DNA from: Endomychus coccineus
Lineage: Eukaryota; Arthropoda; Insecta; Coleoptera; Endomychidae
DNA: 64,000 bases
Direction: 5' to 3'
Assembly (NCBI GenBank): GCA_958510875.1
Contig: OY294067.1
Coordinates: 56,060,039-56,124,038, forward strand
Shown: piece after piece, positions 11,400 through 24,100 of the stretch
Layout of the letters: each line of letters starts with the position of its first letter
Numbering within the stretch: position 1 is the first letter of the stretch
Translations under genes and position numbers: made by a program
Notes under the pieces: model-generated
Seen by the model: only the letters and a program-made list of their open reading frames with translations
What the model was told of the DNA's origin: nothing
The model's database searches: none

Positions 11400-12500
11400 T
11401 ATTTAAGTGGAGGTCAAAAAAGGTAAATGGTTGAAAACAAGGAGGAGGAGAAGAAAAAGGTAGTCAAGATTGATCCTTTTTTCGAAAAGAAGTTATTTCG
11501 ACTTCTTAAACATTGTCAACATCTGCATCATCATAATCACACGTGTATGATGATAATGAAACTATTCAACAGAGCATTGAAGGCGCAAAGATTATCGAAA
11601 ATGGAGCCAATCCTCGAATTAAACCCATTATTTTCCAGTGATTTAGCTCTGCTTTTAAATACTGAACTAAGTTATAATCTTTGAAAGCAGGCCTCTAAGT
11701 GATGTTCCAAAAGATGACTTAAATCGGTCATTTAATAGAAGTGTATTATAAGAAAAGGACGTCGTCTAGACAATTATTGGATCGGTAAGTTAAAAAAGTT
11801 ATTTCTGAAAACAGACGATACACGTATTTGCAATATTTTTTTAATGAAATAGCAGCTGTTCAGCCAATTGAAAATTATAAAAATCGTTCAAAAGTTACAA
11901 TTTCTATACTTGTTGGGATATAATATTAACTCAGCTTAGAATCAAGTATGAAGCATTTAAAAATATGTATTCAAAATTTGCAAATTTAAGCCCAGAAATT
12001 TTGATAAACCGGAATCGGATATTTTAGCTGATGTCAAAGTATTTAATATAAAAATATCCTAACGACTTAACACAAAATCTGGCATTGGAGCTAATACAAT
12101 TAAAAAATTTACTTTATGAAAAAATCCAAAATTTCTGAGGGAGTTTTTAGATTTAATTTTTGAAAAAAATTAGTTACTAATCAATATTATACCTGAGATT
12201 TCCACTACGTTTCAGTTGTTTCTAGTACTCTCCGTTACATCGGCTCAACCAGAAACAACCTTTTCAATGTTGAAGCTAATAAAAAGCTTTACAAAGTCTA
12301 CTGTGACACAAAATCGCCTTAGCGATCATAAATCGGAAGAATCACCTTGGGGTTGTATTGGTGGAATTGTGATGAAATTTGATATAATTTTGAAATTAAT
12401 GCACGCCAATCAGTTACAACACAATTGCTGGCGAATAGTGATGTATTTTTGGCGTAATATAACTTTAAATTCTTATAAAATAGATACAATTTGATCAGAT
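11400..12500 (+). pseudogene. Decayed hAT transposase, second lineage
   Basis: An open frame at 11427-11684 begins MVENKEEEKKKVVKIDPFFEKKLF, typical of the charged N-terminus of ZMYM-like hAT proteins, and loses frame around a CATCATCATAATC stretch near 11520. About 600 bp further, 12216-12330 encodes VTSAQPETTFSMLKLIKSFT then TVTQNRLSD, a degenerate hAT dimerization motif (normally ...ASAERSFSKLKLIK...). The pieces lie in the expected order but with stops between. Confidence 0.6.
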
Positions 12501-12526
12501 GAATCTGATTTTGGCATTCTTTAAAA

Positions 12527-12955
12527 GAAAACTTTAAGGCATTTATTGTTTCAATATCATTTCGGGCATTATGATCCCCGTGAGAGGTATAGCGCATGCT
12601 GAGGGTCCAATTTTTGTCACCCGACTTCGCCAATAACACGCACAATGTTAGCCTTCAAATGATTCAATGCCGCTGGTTTAACTACATACACCAAAGACTA
12701 CACATATCACCACAGAAAATCTAAAGGCGTCAAGTCACCGGATCGGGGAGGCCAATTGAAATGTTCATTTCGCGAAATAATTTACTCACAGAAGGTTGCC
12801 CCCAATTAATCCATTATTCCACACGCTGTATGGATGTATCGACGTCCGGTTGGAACTACATCTTCTCTACTTTCACTTTCCTGTCAACCAATAGGGCAAC
12901 AGAATAGCCCCTTATTATAGCTCTATATAGCGTTCGGTAGTGAAGTGGTTTTCGC
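12527..12955 (-). pseudogene. IS630/mariner-like transposase C-terminal relic
   Basis: Minus-strand reading gives NWPPRSGDLTPLDFLW, the final catalytic motif region (PPRSPDLTPLDFFLWG in intact relatives), then SLVYVVKPAALNHLKANI, the helical tail, with frameshifts and stops. The same transposase group left relics at 22440-22740 and 56070-56520. Confidence 0.7.
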
Positions 12956-12959
12956 ATGA

Positions 12960-13343
12960 TCATCCCATGAGAGGGTGCATGGATATGGGAGACTTCATAG
13001 GAATAGTTGAACCTGACATCATCATATTAGGGATTGTGGTTTTGATTGCTTCAAGCTCTATTAGATTATCAGCTTCATTGGATGGTATAAGGACTCTAGA
13101 TGAGAAAGCGGTATGAAGTGTATCATCATCTGCAAAGATGTGGACATGACAGGTGGTCACTTCCAACAGATCGTTGATATGGAGCAGAAACAAATTTGGT
13201 GCCAAGGCTGTTGTGAAACACCAGCGTTGTATTGGGGGATACTCCGTCAACCACCACATGGAGAAATCTATCTGATAAAGGTTGAGGCGACAAACCATAT
13301 GGAGTAAGTCTCCCAAGAAGGCTTTGGTGCCAGACTCGGTCAA
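12960..13343 (-). pseudogene. Jockey-like LINE reverse transcriptase fragment
   Basis: The minus-strand open frame contains LAPNLFLLHINDLLEVTT followed by VHIFADDDTLHTAFSS, where FADD is the catalytic YADD-type box of a non-LTR reverse transcriptase. The segment before it matches the GVPQGSVL region in degenerate form. The end reads SGSTIPMKSPISM, matching the junction seen in the plus-strand copy at 21745, so both belong to one LINE family. Only the palm region remains. Confidence 0.8.
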
Positions 13344-13837
13344 ATGCTGATTTGAATAAAAAACACCTAGTAAAAGTTAAGCAATTTAATTGAAATCTTT
13401 ACAGAAGAGGCACATTAATGTAACTAGTAAATAATTAGATGTTGAAACGAAAAAAACATGCATAAAATGTTATTCAATAATGAGTGTTTATGCACTCATT
13501 TACTCGATGAGGTACAGTTTGAACAAAATGATCAATGTCGCCTTGAGGTATCCCATCCCAAGCTTCTTGGATACGAAGTTGAAGATCATCAAAATTTTGA
13601 GGGGGATAAGCTGAACTACTCAGTCTTATACCGATTATATCCCAGGCATGTTCAATCGGCGAGAGATCCGGTGAAAGTGTAGGCATAGAAGCACAACCAC
13701 AGCAGTATTTTTTAAATAGTGCGTTGTAACCCTTGCCGTGTGAGGGCGGGCATTATCCTATTGCTGCAACAGGTTCCAACACGTTAGTTATGTAATTGGC
13801 TGCATTTAAATTGCCCTGGACGAAAACTAGAGGTGAC

Positions 13838-15527
13838 CAGTGGCGGCTCGTGAACTTTTTAAGAGAGGAGGCTGGACATGAAACGTTTTTGTAAAAATAT
13901 ACTCTATTCAGCCAATAAATATAACCTTTGCACAGCGACCGTACCAGCTACTTCAATGACAAAATGAATTGTTACCAAGCAAGAACCAACGTGGAGGTGT
14001 AGAGTTTCTCTTGGCAAAAAATTTTTTTGTACGTTTTTTTTTTGGATTTTTGATATTTCTTCTTTTTTTTTAAATTTTTCATATTTTGTTTTTTTTAATC
14101 ATTTTTATTATTTTTTTTTATATATTAACGGAATTTTACGGCGAAAAATGAACAATAATATTATCATAAAATGTATCATTTTGTTTTAAGTGTTTTACTA
14201 AATCTTTTTCAATAGATATCAAACTAACATTGTATAAACGATTTTGGCCCATTGTATTTCGCATGTAAGTTTTAATTCGTTTGAGATTAGAAAATGATCT
14301 CTCCACCGATGCCGACGTGACAGGAATGGTGACTGTCAAACAAAGTAGTTTATAAAACTGAGGTAAAACTTGTTGCAAATCATTGTCTATCATATATTTT
14401 ATCATATCGGCGTGAATGTCGTACTGGCCTAAAATATCTTTATCCGAGAATATAACGCATAATTCATTGTGCAGTGCTATTTTATCAAAAAATTTATATT
14501 TTAGAACTAAGTTATCTAAAAGTGTATTGGGAAACTCTTTTGAAAAGATTCGAATAATCTTCTATTCCTCAAGTCGAAAAACTTCAACTCATGTAAATCG
14601 GAAAATCGAATCTCAATTTGACCTTTAATAGTATCTAAAATCTCATAAAAAAAGTTGTTTATAATGTAGTTTCTTGTCTACCAAATTATATGTTTTCCTC
14701 TTTTAACAATATTCTGTTTACTGGTTAATTTAAACTTAATACTCGATGTAATATGTTCCTGCGATTTTTCATGTATGTCTATACCACGAGCTAAATTTTT
14801 CAAATCATCATAACCCGAGTGCCCTCAACATGAAGTTGTATCAGATGTGAATAGCAAGCAATACCAGCAATATAATTTATTATGTACCTCAGATCCCGTT
14901 AACCATAAATATTTTTTATAATTATCAGTATTAAATGGTCGATTTTGAAACATACCTGTCATCACTAATCCTGTCAAATCCGGTAAAGGCCGTTTATTTT
15001 TGAAAACCACTTTTCTGTCATATGTTAATCCACTAAATGGATAATCTAAGAAGTCAGCAACTAAATCACTGGTCATTTTAACGTTTAATAATTCACCGAT
15101 TAGATAAATTATAACTTAACTACTTAACCTTACTTCGCGTGGCGAAACAAAAACAATAAATGACGGAGCACGTGTCGCATTCTCCTAGCAGGGCAGCGAG
15201 TAATCGTATTTCATACGACCGACCGAATGCGAACGAGAAGCTAGCCTACAGAGAGTGTTGCCATATCCGCTGTTTTACCCTATTTGGCAATTGGACTGGT
15301 TGGAAAAACGGCAACTGTGTTGACCACACGTATTTAGAGTTTGAGATATATAGAGAATCTAGCCTCTGGCCACTGTTGCCAGATTAAAAATAACTACAGA
15401 GAACGGGGAATTAATTGTAACATTTAAAGAATTATCAGAGAAACAAGAAATAAAATGGAGAATGATCATCAAGATAAATTGGTGAGGAGGCTGAGCCTCC
15501 TTAGCCTCCTTCGAGGAGCCGCCACTG
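13838..15527 (-). mobile_element. hAT DNA transposon, copy 2, internally deleted
   Basis: The termini are CAGTGGCGGCTC at 13838 and GAGCCGCCACTG ending at 15527, flanked by GAGGTGAC on both sides (13830-13837 and 15528-15535). Length is 1690 bp, against 2055 bp for copy 1, with which it shares both ends and long internal stretches in inverse orientation. It is inserted inside a Tc1 relic, which gives the relative age of the two elements. Confidence 0.92.
14136..15076 (-). pseudogene. ZMYM1-like hAT transposase remnants inside copy 2
   Basis: At 14825-15076 (minus) the frame starts MTSDLVADFLDYPFSGLTY and continues to KYLWLTGSEVHNKLYCWYC, a TTF-type zinc finger. At 14136-14405 the C-terminal end reads TIPVTSASVERSFSNLKRIK, then NRLYNVSLISIEKDL, an intact-looking hAT dimerization domain. 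The catalytic middle is missing, so copy 2 could not have moved on its own. Confidence 0.85.
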
Positions 15528-15780
15528 GAGGTGACCTACTGCCATAACATATTGCACCTTAAACATTACTCCTAATGTAAGGCCAGTATGACAGCAAATT
15601 GCAGATTTCTTCTTTCCCCATGTAAACGCCTCACCCTCCTCCGCCCATCATGGGTCCACAAAGAAAATAGCGACTCGTCACTGAAGACGAGCGCGATTAC
15701 GTGGAATAATGTTGCTCTTACATTAATCTTAGCACATTACTGAATAAAAGAAATCTTACAACTTTGATACTAGTGTAAGT

Positions 15781-16804
15781 TGCCTGGATCAGAAATTCTA
15801 TCAGACCAAAAAAAAAAGCTTTATTTTTAAAATGTACATGCTGCGTATTAAATCTGGGCAAGTCCATACTTTATTGTACAAGTTATGCGAAACCATTATG
15901 TTTGGTATGTATATAAGAAGTCTTCTCAAAACGTAAAAATATTTATCCCTTAAATCTTCCATATTATTACATAAAATGTTTTTCATTAGCGGATGCAGTT
16001 CAATTGCAAACATGTTGATGAAGTAACTGCAATCTATAAACCACATATTATTGATAATATGTCAGTTTATATTCTTGACCTAACTTTAAAAATGCTTATC
16101 GTGATTATTAAAAAAATCTTAGATATGTATATATATATATATATATTTAGTATTCCGAGATTCATGCTCATTGTATTTGACTCCAGTACAAAAGAACAAC
16201 CTGCAAAAGTGGTAAGAAATAACTTTTTTAGTAATTATTATAAAGAATTACGTATTTTTGAATTTACAGCAATTCTAATATTATGATGAATAGTTATATA
16301 GAAAGATCCATTTAGTTCTTCATTATGCTACAACATTCATTGCTTAAAATTTTCAGAAGAAGTTTCTTCATTATAACATTAAATCAAAAGAACGGTTTCA
16401 TTAGGAATAAACCCATAAATATGAATTCAATTTTTGTCTATACAAAGTTAACATATACATTTTATAACAAATATAATTCATTTCTACTTTAGTCCGATCC
16501 ATTTTCAATATTTGAGAGAAATACGTAATTATGTTTTCCCTAGAATTTACATAACGCATTTTTGGGAAATTAAAACATTGATTATTTAAAGGGATGAATA
16601 TCTCATTATGAAATATTTTGGGTAATAGACCCTACTTGGAAGCATTTGCTGCTTAGAGTCTGATGTCTTTTTGAAAGTCGAGTTTAGACGTATGATACTT
16701 TTTTGGCTTCTTTATTATGGGAAGACAGTTACAAATATAGAATTGACTCAACATCTGAATTACTTTTGGCTTAAAGTTATGTTATCTACTAAATGGTAAA
16801 CTGA
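15781..16804. other. Unassigned, AT-rich
   Basis: No gene recognised. A short (TA)n tract lies at about 16126-16146. Open frames at 15801-16046 (minus) and 15993-16286 (plus) look like chance frames. Confidence 0.4.
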
Positions 16805-17935
16805 TGACTGCAAAATTGGAACAGATTTTATTCCCAAAAAATAAAGAAATAGAAAATTATCGTCCTATTCCTTTAATAAGCATTTTTTCAAAAATATTTG
16901 GGAAAACAATTTCTAATCACATAAACAATTTTCTGGATAAATATAATATAGTAAGACCTTGCTAATATGGCTTTCGGTCCGGAATATCCACCAAAAATAG
17001 TACGATAGATCTCGTTCAGCACATAAATGACAAACTGGATATTGATGAATGCGTGGTGAAAGTATTTTTCGATCCTCTAAGGTATTCGACACTGTGAACT
17101 TGACATTTGTAGCGAATAAACTTAATGCTCTGGGAATACGAGGTACCATTAATGATTGGATCATATCATATCTGACTAATAGGGATCTGATTATTAAAAT
17201 TGATAAAACTTTCTCTAAATGGTACTCACTGAAGAAAGGCCCACCACAGGACAACGTCCTAGGTCCACTAATATTTCTTTTGTATGTGAATGACCTTCCT
17301 GAAAATTATGTTTGAAGGGCGGATATTCATGTATGTAACCGAAATTTCTATTATCATATCACACAAAAAGCTAATAAAATCATGAATGAATCCAAGTGTA
17401 TTTTTGTAGATCAGTAAATACTTACTGCACCTATCTCTTAAAAATTCTAACTTATATTCAGAATAATTTACAATCAATTAACAACAATGGTACAACTCAT
17501 AGTTATACCACGCGACAAAATATTGGGCTTGAAACACTACCACAGCTTTCACAAAAAATCACTTATTTATACACCTTACTTCCTAGAAATATCAAAACAT
17601 GCAACCCCGAAAAGTTCAAAAATAAGGTGAGAAAAATATTTCAACTCCAAGCGTTCTTATCTTTGCAAGAATATATTAACTTTTTCCCAATGAGGTTGGC
17701 CTCTAGGCTGATGGACCTACACTTTATATTATTTTATTTAACTGTCTTAAACTGTCTTATTTTATTATGTTATGTCTCATATGTTATTTCGCCATAACAC
17801 ATAAAACATAATATATGTAACATGTAATCTAAGTTATTAACTCTCAATCAATGTTTTCCGAGTTGTCCTATCTATTCTATGATTAGCCTGCAGGATTAAT
17901 AAAGATATAATTATTATTATTATTATATTGGGTGA
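16805..17935 (+). mobile_element. 5'-truncated LINE with (ATT)n tail next to prophenoloxidase
   Basis: The reading begins ENYRPIPLISIFSKIFGK (fingers of a non-LTR reverse transcriptase) and passes through YGFRSGISTKNSTIDL. At 17049-17315 it contains SKVFDTVNLTFVANKLNALG, GIRGTINDWI, a degraded GPPQDNVLGPLIFLLYVNDL, and is then broken before the YADD box. The 17396-17797 frame holds the C-terminal tail (SYTTRQNIG...LPRNIKTCNPEKF). It ends in AATAAAGATATAATTATTATT, a simple (ATT)n tail as in jockey/CR1-type LINEs. The end lies about 80 bp upstream of the prophenoloxidase start codon. Confidence 0.82.
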
Positions 17936-18013
17936 CTACTCTTTTTCTTGGTGTGGATATTGGATATCCAACTGAATATTTTCATATGTATTTATTTTAT
18001 TACTTTAGTTATA

Positions 18014-18133
18014 ATGGCAGCATCCAAATCTTCAAAGGAAAATTTGATATTGCTTTTTGATCGTCCACGAGAACCAACTTTTGTTGCCAAAGGTGATGAA
18101 AAAGCTGTTTTCGCTGTTCCTAACAACTACTTG
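18014..18133 (+). CDS. PPO: PPO coding exon 1
   Basis: 40 codons from ATG to the donor gtaaga, phase 0. The start fits the family: [20 protein letters not shown], where the LLLFDRP block is the usual conserved start of insect prophenoloxidases. Confidence 0.95.
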
Positions 18134-21100
18134 GTAAGAGTTATTTTAACTTTTTTTACATCTTTCTTCAGAATGGCTCAGCGTCTGGATTTAAATTTTT
18201 ATTTAAATTACTCAGACAATCGGATGCAGTTTGGATATAAATGAAGTCTTCGACTAGTAACAATAGGAGTTGCTGTCCCACTAATCGTGCCGAACAGCTG
18301 CCAGAAACTTTCGCTTGTGTTATTAATGGTCGATCTGGAGAAACCTTATTTTGCATAATATCTAACATGAGAATTCTATTGGTAATAGCTGATAAGAGAT
18401 TTTTTCTGATATTACAAATAATGTTATTGTATATTCTGATTTGATTTGGACTCAGAGGCAACATAAGTTAATTTTCTTCTCAGTTAGTCTACATAAATTA
18501 AAGAAAAGTCTTTCAGCTTTTTGGTATTCTAATTTTTCAAAGTGACAACGGACAGGTAAATCTATGAATATTTAATGATTTGTGGTATAAAAATTGTTGA
18601 TTCAAATAATAAAGTTTGCGAGCCTGCCTGTTGACAATAAAATGACAACTAAAAATTAGAATGCTATACCAAAATCAACTAACTGTTCTACAAAAACTGT
18701 AATACAGTTTAGAAAATTATTGTTTATTTTTTTAATACATATATTCTTCTGTTTAAATGTAGCTAATATATTATTATAATTTCAACAAATTTATATTTTC
18801 CCATTTGTCTCCACACTAAAATAAAAGTGTAGATGCGAACCCTATTTTCAACATTAGCAATCACTTATAAAAAATCGATGGTGGAAGCCGTTACTTTATG
18901 GTAATTCATCATTTTGATTATATGAAATAATAACTACTTTGTTTTTATACCACTTTTATTAATAACGTGAAAACGTAACTATAGTTTCAACACCGAAGTG
19001 CCATTATAGTTACGTTTTCACGTTATTATTGATAAAAGTGGTATAAAAACAAAGTAGTTATTATTTCATATAATCAAAAATCAGTTATAAATTCTCGATG
19101 TAGAATTTTGGGAGTTTGTTGAACATTTTTTACCTGATACGCGCGTCAGTGAGCAATCACACTTCAAAAGTGAGAGATGAGACCCCAACAAGCCAATTTT
19201 TTTTTAGTTCCTAATTGTTGAACCTCGACAACGAACCAATTCTTCATGCTCTATTGATTAAACTATTTTTTCTGATTTTTTGTTTCAATTTGTTGTTTAT
19301 ATAAAAATTAAATATAATTTCACCTCAGGAAAGGTTTAAAACAAATCTAAAACGAGATGATTACACTAATTAAACTTTGATACATTCACTTAACATGATT
19401 CGTTGCACAGAAATATCTTCAGAAGTATCTAACACTGAACAAAACTACATACTTCTAAATAGTTTCAAGAGGGGAAATGGTATAAGCCGGTCACTTCGTT
19501 AAGGGTGGTTGTCAGGTATATTCAAATGTTTTTGGATTTCTAGTGATTTTAGTAGTGTTAACTAAAAGCTTTCTTGTTCCATGTGAAGTATTCCAGGGTT
19601 TCCCCGGAAACTGTTGCCATGCTTAAGTAGATGCTTGGCAAATATGAAATCCTCTTTTCTCAATCTGTAGCTACGTTGATGTTCTTTATATTTAATCCTA
19701 AAACATTCCGTTTGAACTAAATAAATTGAAGAGCAATCTACCGAGATTTGTTATTTTTAATCAATTTGTCTACAGTATTAGTTACTCAATATGCTGTCAT
19801 TTTATTTAACTTTTTTTACATTTCCTGAAGTTCCCTCCTTTTAAAATTTTTGAAAGCTTCTTCGCTAATATGTTTTCTATAATGTTGGTATCGTACCGTA
19901 ATTGTTATTTAAAGCTATAGTTTTAATTCTTTTGAGTTTCAAATTACATAATTAATAATTGAAATTAGATTTGAATTCTATGTACTCATTTTTCTAACAG
20001 AGTGTTCTCATTGACAGTAACATGTAAATGAAATCTAATATTATTCTGTTCCAGGCTGACCGTTATAAACCAATTGGAGTGCAACTTTCCAACAGATTTG
20101 CTGAAGATGCCACAGAACGCATATCTCTTAACCAAATATCTATCCCCAATTTAGGAGATATTGTAAAATTGGGGCGACATGAAAACTTCTCACTTTTTAT
20201 ACCTAAGCATCGAAGATTAGCTGCTCAATTGATTGACATATTCTTAGGTGAGTGATGTATTTGTCTTATTTGACTTATTATTAGAATGAAGAAGCAAATT
20301 TTTGTTTCCAATCCAGAAAAAACAATCATTACTTCCATATTACATTTTCCCTAAGTTGTTCTTGGTACGGCCAAAATAATTACCTAATGTGAAAACCAAC
20401 AAAACGACATATCACATTAACATTACATATCCAATTCTTCCCATTCCAAAAAATTAAACAATCATAATTACTCTGATATACAATTACAATTTGAAAAACA
20501 TCAATGATGGAAAATTTTGCATATCGTCCATTTGGTTATGCATTTAGGTTCTATAGCAGCTTAGATTCCTGGTATAGCATAAACCTTCTAGCTTTTTGGA
20601 TGGCTATGCAATTTCAATAGGAATTTCGTTGTACGTTGTACTCCAAAACTGGTTTTCTCTACGCATGTGTCTATGTTGCTATCACTATAAATTTGACCCA
20701 CTTCCTACTTCCCGTTATCCAATCGAGCTGAAATGTTCCTCAAACCTTTCGTTCTGATGACAATACAATATAGTATAATCTAATATTGTTCTAAATCCAA
20801 TATGGCCGATGATTCAAATTGGCGGATTATCTTTTTCTTTACATCCACCTTGACATGGGATCAAATGAAATGGTCTGATGAGTAAAATACGGTAAGCTAC
20901 GAGACATCATTCTTAACCAAACTTGGCGGACGACCTAACATAGCAGATTACCTTTTTCTTCGAACCTAGTAAGTACTTAAGACCCTCCCTGGGTTTACCC
21001 ACATTTTATGAAAACAAATAGATTCATCTATTCATCTGAATTACTTTTGACCATTCTATCGAACTGAAAATGTGCATAAAGCCTTCGTTCCGATGGCAAA

Positions 21101-24100
21101 ACAGTATAGAATATGTTCTAAATCCAACATGGCTATCGATCCAAATTGGCGAATTACCTTTCTGTTCACAACCACCTTGACTCGGGTATAAGCTATGTGA
21201 CGTCATTCTGAACCCATTTTCAGGCTGGGAATGGAAACTTGATTACCCCATACCAACGAATTACTATCATCTGGTGAACGATGGTTCAATAAAATCTGTT
21301 CTAGAGCCGTCGCTTCAAAATAAACAGCATACCCTCGTTGGCGGGGTAACCTGTCGTGCCTGGAGACTAGAACAAAATATGTTGAAGCCAGAAATATGTG
21401 CAATGGAACAATAAACGTTTCGAAAGAGGCATTTAATACCAACATAAAATGAAAGCGCTCATTCGCCAAAGCAATTTGGTAGTGGTAGTGGTTTGATGGT
21501 ACATTGGTTACTACACCACAAGAAAAAGCCAACCTTTTTGCTGGAATGTTTGCAGCAAATTCAACTTTGGATCCACAAGGGAAGGACCCTTATTGCTGCC
21601 ATCGATAGCCATATGCCTGAAATTGTCTTCTGTCAGCGCACAATTAGGCGCATTCTGCTTGATCTCAATACCAAAAATCTTGCGTCTTCTCCAGGAAGAC
21701 CGGTCCTACAATCCCTAATATAGTCAGGTACAACTATTCCTATGAAGTCTTCCGTAACAATGCTTGAGATCACCACCACCAGCACCTCCTCATGGGATGA
21801 TCATGTGGGGTCTCAAAAACTTGGTTTTCTGTTCCGTGCCAATAGCTACTTTACATCCCAGCAGCTTCTCATAATCTACAAAACACAGATTCGACCTGTC
21901 TTCGAGTACTGTTCACATGTTTGTAGTTCAGAAGAGAGCTACTGGTTTAATTGATGATGTCACTGACCTCTCTAGAAAATCGTAGAAGGGAGATCTCTCC
22001 CTTTTCTATAGATATTTCCGTGATCCGTGTTCATCAGAAATCCCGTCTGTTGTTTCAAGACAAGAGATTCCAGATAGGCAGACTAGACGAGCTCCAACTA
22101 GTCACCCCTTCACTGTGAAGCTCGAGACCTGCCGAACTACTTCCTACCAGACTTCATTTTTTATCGAACAGCGAAGTTGTAGAATTCTTTACCTAGTGAG
22201 GTCTTTTCCTATACATACAACCTCCAAACTTTTGTGAAAAAGCGAATGCATATCTCCTCTTCCTACATTCCACTGCTGCTTCAAACGATCTTCTTCGAAC
22301 TTTATAGATTTTTTTATCGTGTAGTCAAAGTAAAAGAAAAAGAAATCTTGACATGAGTATCAAATGAAATCAAAAATAATTATTACGTGCTATGTCGCGT
22401 AGCTCTATAGCCCTTTGTTCAAGATGACCCTAGTTTTCAATAGGAACCGAGTAGATCATTTTTGAAAAAAAATTTTGAAATACCCCAAAGAAACAAATCT
22501 AAGGAGTTTAAGTCAAGTGAAAGAGGAGGCCACGCAACTGGACCGTTACGGCCTATCCACTACTAAGGGTAAGCTGAATCTAAACGATTTCAAACTCGTT
22601 TACGAAAATGGGGAGATGCTCCACCATGCATAAACCAACTTGCTGATCTAATTGCGTATTGGACATTATCTACGAGATCTTTGAGGTCGTTTTCCAAAAA
22701 AATCAAATGTTTCATCATTCAAGCGATGTGGCATCCAATTAATAAGTAACATTGTAACTTTACTCGTTCCTCTGATGAGCTTGAGAGAACTATTAGTTGA
22801 AATTTTACTGTTCGATCTAGAAAATCCTTACCTTATCTGGTGAAAGATAATAAGAAGTGTCAGTTTATTTCTTAAGTAGGTATGTAAATTCATCCACAGA
22901 ATGAAAGGGATTTGTTGATTCCCTTAATAAGTACCGTATCAGTCGTGTGGTATGGTCATGTAGAATTTATTTGTCTTTCCAGGTGTTCGTGATGTCGGCG
23001 ATCTACTTTCTGTAGCTGTTTACGCTAGAGATCGAGTGAACCCTTACTTATTTAACTATTGCTTATCCGTTGCAATTTTACATCGTCCAGACACTCAAGA
23101 TGTGGATCTTCCATCTTTCATTCGCTCATTTCCGGATAAGTATGTAGATAGTCAGGTATTTGGGAAAGCTCGAGAAGAAGCAACGATTGTGCCAGAAGGA
23201 TCAAGGGTATGTCATGCCAAAAATTCTCAACTCATGCTTTATTTGGTCTACTGCATAGGATTATTATTAAGTCTATGGTCTACTGTCGTTTTCTGCTGTG
23301 GCTACATCTGCATTGAACATTCATCGGTTATGAGTCAGAAGCCACTACCATTACACCCTCGTTCTCATCATTTGTTATTATACACTTCGGGCCGAAGTCG
23401 GAAGGGTATATTACATTTACTCACGTCTGTCTGTCTATCTGTATGTACCACTCGCCAATTTATTTTCGTATGAAGATTAAGAGAAAGTCCTAAGGATGCA
23501 AAAGATTATCTCAGAATTATGCTAGATAACAAAATGATTCGCCATGAATGTAAAAGGTTCGTCAAGAATTATGTGTAAGATATCAAATTAAATTAAATAG
23601 TCCCTGATTAACAATTCTCAACGGTAGATTGATCATTACCAAAAGACAAAGGACAGATAAATCTTGACTTACCTCATTACGCTTTCACAAAGAATGGCTT
23701 CCTTAAATTTTCGTTTTATCTACTACCCCTACTCGCGAATCGCGCGTCGTGCAAGAGAACCCACGAGGAATTCGATTATCGATTTCCTATTGAACGGGTA
23801 GGTGACTCTGTTAGTCAATACGGGATTCTACAAACCGAACCAAAATCGTTATTCTAATCATTACAGCGTTCTTTATACCAGTAACGTGGAAAGCGTTACA
23901 GATCTTTGGTCTTTCTTCTTCCTCTCTTCAAATAACGGTGCAATTTCGAATTCTCATCAGTCTGTAAGGAAGCATACGTAGGAGAAGGTGTTCTCAATAC
24001 GCTTATAAACAAGCTTCCGTTCGAATTCCATATTCCCGGTTATCAATACTGTGGTCCCGGTACAAAATCCGAAGAACGGTTGAAGAGAAGAGATCCAGGT

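Larger units (their letters stand above)
13440..15780 (-). pseudogene. Tc1-type transposase relic split by a hAT insertion
   Basis: Minus strand. The right part (15536-15780) encodes VFSDESLFSLWTHDGRRRV and RLHGERRN, the first catalytic aspartate region of Tc1. The left part (13458-13837) continues with LVFVQGNLNAANYITNVLEP, a segment Q-stop-DNARPHTARV with the second aspartate, and SPDLSPIEHAWDIIG with the third acidic residue. Removing the hAT element at 13838-15527 and one copy of its target duplication GAGGTGAC brings the two parts together in order. Frameshifts and stops show the Tc1 copy was already decaying or has decayed since. Confidence 0.85.

Noticed and set aside
17396..17797. 133-codon plus-strand open frame as a host gene
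   Set aside because: It matches the C-terminal tail of the LINE beginning at 16805 and ends near its ATT tail.
21493..21723. Open frame as an independent gene
   Set aside because: In part it reads the jockey-like LINE coding region in a shifted frame.
23207..23473. Extension of PPO exon 3 through the open frame to 23473
   Set aside because: The donor GTATGT at 23207 and the phase-0 match with exon 4 give the family sequence; the extension is unrelated to prophenoloxidase.
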